Position numbers and translations under genes: made by a program. Positions 17,350 through 24,755 of a DNA stretch of 64,000 bases are shown here, one piece after another. The notes under the pieces were generated by a model. The model was not told the origin of the DNA. It did no database searches and saw only the letters and a list, made by a program, of their open reading frames with translations. Position 1 is the first letter of the stretch, and every line of letters begins with the position of its first letter. The stretch is from Hydrogenovibrio sp. SC-1 (GTDB lineage Bacteria; Pseudomonadota; Gammaproteobacteria; Thiomicrospirales; Thiomicrospiraceae), in assembly GCF_002848135.1 (NCBI RefSeq), contig NZ_PKGB01000003.1:1-64000 (forward strand), given 5' to 3'.

Positions 17350-20300
17350 TGTCAAGCACTGATCAAAAATCATCAATGAATTTGAATATCGCTGGCAAGC
17401 TGGCAAAAGGGTTTATTCACTCCAAAATCACTATGATGATTATGATTGCCGTGACCTTAGCCGGTATTTTAGCTTATGTGGTGACGCCAAGAGAATATAA
17501 CCCACAGATCGTGGTTCCAGCGGCGAATATTATTGTGCCAAAAGGAGGGGCAACGCCTAATGAAGTTCAAAATATGGTGGTTAAACCTCTAGAAACTATT
17601 ATGGGCGCCTTACCGGGTGTGAAACATACCTTTGGTTATGCATCTAATGATTTTGGGGTGGTAACGGTTCAATTTGATGTGGGTGAAAATCAGGTGGATA
17701 GTTTGGTTAAGCTCTATAACCAACTGATGCAAAATATGGATAAGATGCCACCGGATACGCAGCAACCGCTGATTAAGCCAATTAATGTTGATGATGTACC
17801 GATAATGACCTTGGCGGTGACATCCGACTCACTTTCTGGATATGATTTGAGGGATATCACCACGAAATTGGTGGAGAGTGTTCGTAATATTCCTGGCGTC
17901 TCTTTTACAGAAGTGATCGGTGGGCAACGCCGAGCAGTCAATGTTTGGTTAGATGCGCAAAAAATTGCTCTGACGGGCATGTCGCTTGAGCAAATTAGCA
18001 AGATGTTAAAGGGCAGTAATGTGTCGTTGCCAGTCGGCGCGTTGGTTAATAACAACGAACGCTCGACAGTTCGAGTCAATGGCTTCTTGGGTAGCGCTGA
18101 AGAGGTTGGCGAAATCATTATCGGCATTTCAAAGGGTCGGCCAATCTATTTAAAAGATATTGCACAGATTGAAGATGGGCCAATGGAGATTGATGAAGAT
18201 ACTCGATTGGGTTATGGGCAAGCAGATCTGCGTTCGGCAAAAGGTGAAAGAGCCGCCGTGACCCTTTCGATTGCTAAAAAACCAGGCACTAACGCAGTCG
18301 TAGTTGCCGATGCAGTATTAGAAAAAATATCAGAGTTAAAGCGTAGCGTGTTACCGGCGAATGTTGATGTGGTAGTAACCCGTAATGATGGAGAAAAAGC
18401 CAATGCTGCGGTAAATCTACTAATGGAGCACTTGGTCATTGCGGTCGCTTCGGTGATTGTTATTTTAGTGCTGTTTTTAGGTTGGCGTGAAGCAGGTATT
18501 GTGACGCTGACGGTGCCGTTGATTTTGTTTGTGGTGTTGTTTATTGGCTATCTTTCAGGTCAGACGATTAACCGTATCACGTTATTTGCGTTGATTCTAT
18601 CTTTAGGGTTATTGGTGGATGCGGCCATCGTGGTTATTGAAAATATACACCGCCATATTCATGATGGGTTCGACCCAGAAAAATTTGATGAATTAATGAT
18701 TAAGGCAACCAATGAAATTGGAAACCCGACCAATGTCGCCACGTTTGCGGTTATTTTGGCCTTTATTCCAATGTTGTTCGTGACTGGAATGATGGGGCCT
18801 TTTATGGCACCGATTCCTTTTAATGTCCCCGTTGCTATGGTGGCATCCTTGTTGATTGCCTATATTTTGGTGCCTTATGCGTCCTATCGCTTCTTAGGTA
18901 AAAAAGCCATTAAAGAAATGCGTGAACGTGAAAGCCTAGAAGCACACCATGTTAATAAACAAGATTGGATGCAAACACTATATGAAAAGACCATCGTACC
19001 GATGTTGGAGAGTCGTACTAAGCGTAATGTGTTTTTATTTGCGGTGTTAGCCGCGTTAATTGCGGCGATGCTGCAACCGGCGTTACAGTTCGTGCGAGAC
19101 GATGGCATGAATAATCCGTTGCACTCAGCTGGGGTTGAAGTCAAGATGTTGCCTTATGACAATACCGAGACGTTTTTAGTGCAGGTGGATATGCCAGAAG
19201 GAACGGCATTAGAAGCGACCGATGCCGTTGTGCGTCAAACCAATGCGGTGATTGCTCAAATACCGTTTGTGACTGATTATTCGGTTTATTTAGGTCGGCC
19301 TGCACCGATTGACTTTGCCGCATTGGTGCGTGGGGATTTAATAAAGCAAGGTTCAAATTTTGCGCAAATCCGAGTGAATTTGGTGAGCAAACATGATCGA
19401 GCCTTATCGTCACACGATATTGTACAGATGCTTGATGAACGTTTAAAATCATTGCGAATAGCGGTGCCTACGGCCAACATTAAGATTTATGAAACACCGC
19501 CAGGACCACCTGTGACCACACAAATTATGGCAGAGCTCTATGGGCCTGATTATGAAACTTTACGCGTGGCGGCGAAAGAAGTTAGCGCTAAAATGGATGA
19601 AATCTATGGATTGCGCAACATCGATGATAGCGTGACTGTGAACACCGATAGTTATCAAATCAATATTGATCGAACGCAAGCCAATTTGCTCGGTGTTATA
19701 CCCGCAGAAGTTGCAAAAATGTTACGTGATTACATTACTGGCTATGAACTCGGTTATATGCATTTAGATAATGTCCGTGAACCGGTCAATATTATGGTGC
19801 GTTTACCCCGTTCGGAAAGAACCGTTCCAGAACAGTTATTGTCATTAACGGTACAATCTCGTTCTGGAGCATCCGTTCCGGTTTCAACCTTTGCCAAAAT
19901 TCAAAAGGTCACCCAAGCGAAACCGATTGTTAGCCGAGATCAGCATCAAATGGTGATGGTCGGGGGCGAGCTCTTGCGCTCAAGTCCAGTTTATGCCGTA
20001 TTGAGTTTAGATTCGATGCTGGATAGTGTTCGATTGCCAGAGTCGGGAGTTGCCTTTAAAACGGCGAACCTTGGCTTTGTTGAAGCCCAACCAGATGATG
20101 TGATGAATTATTCTTTGTTATGGGGTGGAGAGATGCGCCTAACATTGGATGTGTTTCGAGATATGGGCAGTGCCTTTATCGTGGCGTTAATTTTCATCTA
20201 CTTAGTGCTGGTGGGCTACTATCGATCCTTTATGATGCCGGTGATTGTGATGGGCGCGATCCCTTTGACAATGATTGGGGTTTTTCCTGGACATTGGTTA

Positions 20301-20651
20301 ACCGGTCAAGCGTTTACTGCGACGTCGATGATTGGGGTGATTGCGTTAGCTGGAATCGTAGTTCGTAATTCGTTACTGCTAATTGACTTCATTTTAGAAT
20401 ATCGTGCGGAAGGAAAGTCTTTGAAAGATGCGGTGATTGAAGCGGGTAAAGTCAGATTCCGTCCAATTCTGTTAACGGCTTTAGCGATTATGTTTGGTTC
20501 AATGATAATGATTACTGATCCAGTATTTGGGGGCTTAGCCGTATCGTTAATTTTTGGCACTTTGTCTTCAACCGTATTAACACTGCTGGTTATTCCATTG
20601 ATGTATTATATTTGGCAGTGGCATACGGTTGTGAAACATCAACAAGCATAA
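17349..20651 (+). CDS. RND efflux permease (AcrB/CusA superfamily)
   Basis: 1100-residue inner-membrane proton-driven pump with the usual duplicated architecture: TM1, a large porter loop (about 50-370), TM2-6 (about 373-520), TM7, a second loop and TM8-12 at the end. The TM4 proton-relay motif reads GLLVDAAIVVIEN: D424 is present but the second Asp of the HAE-type pair is Ala. This VDAA form resembles heavy-metal pumps of the CusA group, yet the rest looks like a divergent HAE-type family. Substrate (drugs, metals or other toxins) cannot be settled. Last gene of the operon. Confidence 0.92.
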   Translation: MSSTDQKSSMNLNIAGKLAKGFIHSKITMMIMIAVTLAGILAYVVTPREYNPQIVVPAANIIVPKGGATPNEVQNMVVKPLETIMGALPGVKHTFGYASNDFGVVTVQFDVGENQVDSLVKLYNQLMQNMDKMPPDTQQPLIKPINVDDVPIMTLAVTSDSLSGYDLRDITTKLVESVRNIPGVSFTEVIGGQRRAVNVWLDAQKIALTGMSLEQISKMLKGSNVSLPVGALVNNNERSTVRVNGFLGSAEEVGEIIIGISKGRPIYLKDIAQIEDGPMEIDEDTRLGYGQADLRSAKGERAAVTLSIAKKPGTNAVVVADAVLEKISELKRSVLPANVDVVVTRNDGEKANAAVNLLMEHLVIAVASVIVILVLFLGWREAGIVTLTVPLILFVVLFIGYLSGQTINRITLFALILSLGLLVDAAIVVIENIHRHIHDGFDPEKFDELMIKATNEIGNPTNVATFAVILAFIPMLFVTGMMGPFMAPIPFNVPVAMVASLLIAYILVPYASYRFLGKKAIKEMRERESLEAHHVNKQDWMQTLYEKTIVPMLESRTKRNVFLFAVLAALIAAMLQPALQFVRDDGMNNPLHSAGVEVKMLPYDNTETFLVQVDMPEGTALEATDAVVRQTNAVIAQIPFVTDYSVYLGRPAPIDFAALVRGDLIKQGSNFAQIRVNLVSKHDRALSSHDIVQMLDERLKSLRIAVPTANIKIYETPPGPPVTTQIMAELYGPDYETLRVAAKEVSAKMDEIYGLRNIDDSVTVNTDSYQINIDRTQANLLGVIPAEVAKMLRDYITGYELGYMHLDNVREPVNIMVRLPRSERTVPEQLLSLTVQSRSGASVPVSTFAKIQKVTQAKPIVSRDQHQMVMVGGELLRSSPVYAVLSLDSMLDSVRLPESGVAFKTANLGFVEAQPDDVMNYSLLWGGEMRLTLDVFRDMGSAFIVALIFIYLVLVGYYRSFMMPVIVMGAIPLTMIGVFPGHWLTGQAFTATSMIGVIALAGIVVRNSLLLIDFILEYRAEGKSLKDAVIEAGKVRFRPILLTALAIMFGSMIMITDPVFGGLAVSLIFGTLSSTVLTLLVIPLMYYIWQWHTVVKHQQA

Positions 20652-20684
20652 AGTTCTTGTCAGCGACTTCATGGCGCAGCAAGG

Positions 20685-21734
20685 TTAAGTTGCGCTATGG
20701 GAGGTTATTGAGGCTGCTAAGTGCTGTTCAAATTCGACCAGATCAAAGTCATGGTTGGCTTTTAATAGGATTTCCACGCGACTATCCTTGCGGTAAGCAA
20801 TCAGCTCTCGACTGACAGTTTGGTTAACCAGTTGAAATAGCATTCGGGGCGTATCGCCCACTCTAAAAACGCCTTTAGCACGTAAAATCACACTGGGCGT
20901 TTTCGCAAGCAGTCCAAATAAACTTTGTAATGTTTTCCAATCAAACTGAACCTGATGGTCAAAAACCCAGCCGATGGCTTGTGTGTTCAAATTTTGATGG
21001 CTTTGGCGTGTGTGACAGCCTGTTAGTAGGACGCCTGTATCTGGAAGGGGGGGCTGTGGAACCGCTTCGGCAGCGACCAGTTTAAATGGTGTTTCTTGTC
21101 GTGTGAATTGAGCCGAATAAAAGTGAGAATGTTCTAGGTGATGATTGTCGATTACGGCTTGTTGTGTGGTGAAAATGGCTGTTTTAGGTGGGTAGAGCGT
21201 TTCTAAATAGCTTTGAACGCTCTGTACCTTTTCAGAAGCTGCTAAGTCAGTTTTATTGAGAATAATGACATCGGCCATAGAGATTAGACTTTGTAAAATA
21301 GAAAGCCTTTTAATTTCTTGGACATCGGTTTCAGAAACATCAAATAGGGTAAATAAGGTTTGAATTTCAAGTTGATTTTCGAAAACCGGCGCTAAAAAAA
21401 TATCTAACAAGTTCTGAGGTTCTCCCAGCCCTGTTGGTTCAATTAAAATTCGATCAGGGGTTTGTATGTCTAAAATGGACAGCACCGTGGTGGTGAGTTC
21501 ATCTTTGGATGTACAGCAGATGCAGCCGCCTGGAATCTGTTGGATTTGTGTGTGGGATTGTTCACTCAAAATGGCGCCATCAATGCCAACAGCACCAAAT
21601 TCATTCACCAAGATGACCCAGTGTTCTTGGGGTGGTTTTTGGGTTAGCAGTTGACGTAAAAATGTTGTTTTACCGGCACCTAATTGCCCAGAGATTAGAT
21701 TTAGTGCACACTTTCGAGAGGGGGACTTTCCCAT
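20685..21734 (-). CDS. CobW/ZNG-type metallochaperone GTPase
   Basis: 349-residue G3E GTPase for metal delivery. The P-loop is SGQLGAGKTTF (15-25), the metal-binding CxCC motif is GGCICC (C71, C73, C74), the Walker B-like region is ILIEPTGLGEP, and the guanine motif is NKTD (160-163). The C-terminal CobW domain has VLRAKGVFRVGDTPR. Members of this family move zinc or cobalt into client proteins. No Zur box or cobalamin gene is nearby. It starts 2 nt after the GGDEF gene stop, so the two are cotranscribed. Confidence 0.88.
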   Translation of the reverse strand: MGKSPSRKCALNLISGQLGAGKTTFLRQLLTQKPPQEHWVILVNEFGAVGIDGAILSEQSHTQIQQIPGGCICCTSKDELTTTVLSILDIQTPDRILIEPTGLGEPQNLLDIFLAPVFENQLEIQTLFTLFDVSETDVQEIKRLSILQSLISMADVIILNKTDLAASEKVQSVQSYLETLYPPKTAIFTTQQAVIDNHHLEHSHFYSAQFTRQETPFKLVAAEAVPQPPLPDTGVLLTGCHTRQSHQNLNTQAIGWVFDHQVQFDWKTLQSLFGLLAKTPSVILRAKGVFRVGDTPRMLFQLVNQTVSRELIAYRKDSRVEILLKANHDFDLVEFEQHLAASITSHSAT

Positions 21735-21736
21735 TG

Positions 21737-22786
21737 TTAAAGTGCATCCTCTCCAACAGTCCGATGTCTGCCGTTTGCTTTAGCCTGATACAGGCATCGG
21801 TCAGCTCGATCAAAAAGTTGTTCAAAAGGTTCATTAAGTTGATAGATGGCGACGCCAATCGATACGGTTAGCTGGATAGGAAGTGAATTACTTTTAGCTT
21901 GTAGTGGCTTGGCTGCAATTTTTGAGCGAATGTTGTTCGCAACTTTGAGTGCATCACTGTAACTTGTATCGGGTAAAACAATGGCAAATTCTTTACCACC
22001 TACACGCGCCACAAAATCTTGACCCTTAATGAGGTTTTTAAGTAAACGTGCTAGATAACGAAGAATACTATCGCCAATGAGGTGCCCGAATTGATCATTA
22101 ATATTTTTAAACAGGTCGATATCAGCCAGCAGTAAGCTAAAAGTTTGTTGTTGGGTGTTAGCATTGTCGATCATTGCCTTGATTTTTTCATTAAAACCGC
22201 GCCGATTGGGAATGTTAGTCAATTCATCGGTTTTGGCTAGCGACGTTGCCTTTGTTAGTTCGGTTTGCAATTGCTTTATTTCTTGCTGGGATTGAATGAT
22301 TTGCTGGTGTAATTGAAATGTATCGTCTTGGTATGCTTTGATGCTAGGAAGCACTTCTTGTTGTAAATGTTGCAATATGTCTTCTTTTGAAAAAAACTGA
22401 TGCAATGTTTCGATTTTCCCATTTAGGATTAGATAATGATGGTCATGACTTCGTAACCAATGGTCAAACGAGTCTAGTAGCTCATTGAGTATTTCAGATG
22501 TTGTTTCTGCCTGTAAACTTTGACCAAGAACTTTCGACCACAGCATGTTAAATAATATTTGCGCTGAGGCGTCATCATAATTGTCAAATTCGAGTGTTTC
22601 AGCAATGGTGGCAGAAAGATCTGAATCAATTTGAGAGATCCATTCATAAAAGAGCGTGTAATAGATTGGGTTTGGAGGGATTTTTTTTGTTTTTAACTCT
22701 CGTAGTGTTTTAGCGCAGAGGGTTTCTGTGTCTTTTAATGAGGCTTGATAACGATGAGGTAAGTCTAACGAGTTAAGATTTTTCAT
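21737..22786 (-). CDS. GGDEF-domain protein with GGKEF active site
   Basis: 349-residue cytosolic protein with no membrane helix. The N-terminal helical part (about 1-140) is followed by a coiled-coil segment (about 155-185) and a GGDEF domain (about 185-345): TDELTNIPNRRGF, ADIDLFKNINDQFGH (metal-binding Asp 222), then RVGGKEFAIVLPDT (263-267). Lys replaces the catalytic acidic residue of GG(D/E)EF, and the upstream RxxD inhibitory site is KGQD. Cyclic-di-GMP synthesis is therefore doubtful. It may be a degenerate receptor or a variant cyclase. Cotranscribed with the CobW-type gene. Confidence 0.88.
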   Translation of the reverse strand: MKNLNSLDLPHRYQASLKDTETLCAKTLRELKTKKIPPNPIYYTLFYEWISQIDSDLSATIAETLEFDNYDDASAQILFNMLWSKVLGQSLQAETTSEILNELLDSFDHWLRSHDHHYLILNGKIETLHQFFSKEDILQHLQQEVLPSIKAYQDDTFQLHQQIIQSQQEIKQLQTELTKATSLAKTDELTNIPNRRGFNEKIKAMIDNANTQQQTFSLLLADIDLFKNINDQFGHLIGDSILRYLARLLKNLIKGQDFVARVGGKEFAIVLPDTSYSDALKVANNIRSKIAAKPLQAKSNSLPIQLTVSIGVAIYQLNEPFEQLFDRADRCLYQAKANGRHRTVGEDAL

Positions 22787-22819
22787 AAACCCTCAAGGTT
22801 GAGCTTGGAATTGATTTGA

Positions 22820-22857
22820 GTAAAAAAACAAAACCGCCAGACCTAGCGGTATTGTTT
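22820..22857 (-). terminator. terminator of the DUF2892 gene
   Basis: AAACAAAACCGC and GCGGTATTGTTT form a 12-bp stem with one mismatch and loop CAGACCTA. The minus strand reads into a T-rich TTTTGTTTTTTT run. It lies about 13 nt after the DUF2892 stop, upstream of the GGDEF gene. Confidence 0.7.
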
Positions 22858-22869
22858 AATCTTCACTGA

Positions 22870-23067
22870 TTATCTTTGAACTTGTTCATGAAGTGGGCAG
22901 GTTTGAATTCCCAGTAGGCTGTACAGTGGGCACCACTTTAGTAAGCCTGTAAATAATGGAACGACACCGATATAGGCCCACGCATCGAGTGTATTAGTGG
23001 CCGCTAATGTAATGAGTAGCGCACCAATAATAATTCTTAACCAACGATCTAAACTTCCAACATTCAT
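22870..23067 (-). CDS. DUF2892 small membrane protein
   Basis: 65-residue protein matching the DUF2892 / YgaP-like membrane domain: MNVGSLDRWLRIIIGALL, a second hydrophobic segment AYIGVVPLFTGLLKWCPLYSLLGI, and a conserved CP pair (WCPLYSLLGIQTCPL). In YgaP this domain is fused to a rhodanese; here it is alone. Stand-alone copies are common in sulfur-oxidising bacteria. Function unknown. It is monocistronic with its own terminator. Confidence 0.88.
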   Translation of the reverse strand: MNVGSLDRWLRIIIGALLITLAATNTLDAWAYIGVVPLFTGLLKWCPLYSLLGIQTCPLHEQVQR

Positions 23068-23167
23068 TTTTTAATCTCCATTGACTATTGAGAATTGCAC
23101 AGACTATTATAACGAAATAATCCTGTTTAAATCGTCTATAGCTTGGGAGTGAGCGTAAAATTTATTT

Positions 23168-23590
23168 ATGACATCAATAGCACACATAACTTCAGATACC
23201 AAACAAACCCCTTCCTCAAAACTTCCAGGAGAAGCATACTCTGAAAGGATAAGAGCGCGATTTTGGCTGTCTGACGATTCAGGATCTTATGTCGGAATTG
23301 GTCGTATTACGCTATTGGAAGAAATACAGAAAACGGGCTCGATTAATCAAGCGGCGAAAGCAATGAATATGTCTTATAAGAAAGCCTGGAAATTGGTTGA
23401 TGAAATGAATCAGTTGCTCAATCAGCCATTAGTAATTAAGGCGCAAGGAGGAAAGTCTGGTGGAGGAACCATTTTAACCCAAGAAGGGCTTTGGGTATTG
23501 GAACAGTTTCGAGCGATAGAGCAGCGTCTGCAAAAGTTCTTACAGCATGAGTCCTGTCAATTTGCTCAAGAACTGAATTCCTTGAAATAA
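23168..23590 (+). CDS. ModE-type winged-helix regulator without molybdate-binding domain
   Basis: 140-residue transcription factor. After a Ser/Thr-rich N-terminal stretch of about 27 residues comes a LysR/ModE-type HTH domain (about 28-125): GIGRITLLEEIQKTGSINQAAKAMNMSYKKAWKLVDEMN, then GGKSGGGTILTQEG, the ModE wing. The C-terminal Mop/TOBE domains of full ModE are absent. It may respond to molybdate by another route or regulate something else. No mod transport genes are adjacent. Confidence 0.85.
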   Translation: MTSIAHITSDTKQTPSSKLPGEAYSERIRARFWLSDDSGSYVGIGRITLLEEIQKTGSINQAAKAMNMSYKKAWKLVDEMNQLLNQPLVIKAQGGKSGGGTILTQEGLWVLEQFRAIEQRLQKFLQHESCQFAQELNSLK

Positions 23591-23602
23591 CGTTATAAAT
23601 AC

Positions 23603-23630
23603 TTGACTTTAATTCAGAAGTCACTAAAAT
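23603..23630 (+). promoter_or_regulatory. promoter of rplM-rpsI
   Basis: TTGACT (23603-23608) and TAAAAT (23625-23630) are 16 bp apart, giving a 5' leader of about 110 nt before rplM. Confidence 0.65.
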
Positions 23631-23680
23631 CCCACTCTTTAATCCTTACCCCCTTCTTATTGCCCGTTAAACAGTAAGTG

Positions 23681-23712
23681 ATTATTTGCAAAGTGTCATC
23701 TCAGCAAATAAT
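23681..23712 (+). promoter_or_regulatory. hairpin in the rplM leader
   Basis: ATTATTTGC (23681-23689) and GCAAATAAT (23704-23712) form a perfect 9-bp stem with a 14-nt loop, extendable by G-U pairs. It ends 34 nt before the rplM start. In E. coli, L13 represses its own operon through the leader, so this is a candidate for the same autoregulation. It has no T-tract and is not a terminator. Confidence 0.4.
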
Positions 23713-23746
23713 TGGTTGGATTATTTATTTATTTTAGGACAAAGTT

Positions 23747-24175
23747 ATGAAAACATTTGTTGCAAAACCAGCTGAAGTTAAACGTGACTGGTATGTTGTA
23801 GACGCCGAAGGTAAAACTTTGGGTCGTATGGCGGCAGAAATTGCTGCCCGCCTTCGTGGAAAGCATAAGCCAGAATATACACCTCATGTGGATTGTGGTG
23901 ATTATGTCATCGTTATTAACGCCGATAAAGTTGCCGTTACTGGTAATAAGCGTAAAAACAAAATGTATCACCATGTAACAGGGTATGTTGGTAATTTAAA
24001 GTCAACCAACTTTGAAACTTTGGTTGGGAACAAGCCAACTCGTCCGGTTGAGTTCGCCATTAAAGGTATGATGCCTCGTGGTCCTCTAGGCCGTGCTATG
24101 TTGAAAAAACTAAAAGTGTATGCAGGTGCTGAACACCCACATACTGCACAACAACCTAAAGAACTAGACTTGTAA
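23747..24175 (+). CDS. rplM: 50S ribosomal protein L13
   Basis: Ribosomal protein of the large subunit. At 142 residues it equals the E. coli length. Typical segments are [57 protein letters not shown] and [20 protein letters not shown]. It is followed by rpsI after 13 nt, the universal rplM-rpsI operon. Confidence 0.99.
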   Translation: MKTFVAKPAEVKRDWYVVDAEGKTLGRMAAEIAARLRGKHKPEYTPHVDCGDYVIVINADKVAVTGNKRKNKMYHHVTGYVGNLKSTNFETLVGNKPTRPVEFAIKGMMPRGPLGRAMLKKLKVYAGAEHPHTAQQPKELDL

Positions 24176-24188
24176 GAGGAATTTGATA

Positions 24189-24581
24189 ATGGCAACAGAA
24201 CAATATTACGGAACAGGTCGTCGTAAAAGCTCAGTCGCTCGTGTATTCATGCGTGCTGGCTCTGGTAAAATCACTGTTAATGGTCGTGATGTCGCAGATT
24301 ACTTTGCGCGTGAAACGGACTTAATGGTGATTAATCAGCCTTTAGAAGCAACTGAAAGCGTCGATAAATTTGATGTAACAATCACGGTATTAGGTGGTGG
24401 AACGACTGGTCAAGCAGGTGCGGTTCGTCACGGTATTTCACGTGCATTGGTTGTTTTCAGTGAAGAGAACCGTTCAGCACTTCGTCAGCGTGGTTTATTA
24501 ACACGTGATGCTCGTAAAGTTGAACGTAAAAAAGTGGGGCTGCGCAAAGCTCGTCGTCGTCCACAGTTCTCAAAACGTTAA
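24189..24581 (+). CDS. rpsI: 30S ribosomal protein S9
   Basis: Small-subunit ribosomal protein of 130 residues, as in E. coli. It starts [20 protein letters not shown] and ends in the basic tail RRRPQFSKR, which reaches the P-site tRNA. ATG 24189 is chosen over an in-frame TTG six bases upstream because AAGAGGA lies at proper spacing. A strong terminator follows. Confidence 0.99.
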   Translation: MATEQYYGTGRRKSSVARVFMRAGSGKITVNGRDVADYFARETDLMVINQPLEATESVDKFDVTITVLGGGTTGQAGAVRHGISRALVVFSEENRSALRQRGLLTRDARKVERKKVGLRKARRRPQFSKR

Positions 24582-24601
24582 TTCGTTTTATTACGGCACT
24601 C

Positions 24602-24630
24602 AAAAAACCGCCAAACTGGCGGTTTTTTTA
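24602..24630 (+). terminator. terminator of rplM-rpsI
   Basis: AAAAAACCGCCA-AAC-TGGCGGTTTTTTT is a near-perfect stem with a T-tract, 21 nt after the rpsI stop. Nearly the same sequence terminates the prepilin gene at 35774-35799. Confidence 0.92.
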
Positions 24631-24700
24631 TGCCTGAAATAAATGTAAAAGAAGCTTCTATTTAGGGGGTAACGGAGCTTTTAAGTGAGATTAATTATTA

Positions 24701-24722
24701 AAAAACCCGCAAAGCGGGTTTA
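24701..24722 (-). terminator. terminator of nrdA
   Basis: AACCCGC-AAA-GCGGGTT, followed on the minus strand by a T-run (TTTTTTAATAA). It lies 34 nt after the nrdA stop. Confidence 0.85.
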
Positions 24723-24755
24723 GGATAGCTTAATAGGATGCGCTATTGTATAGTC

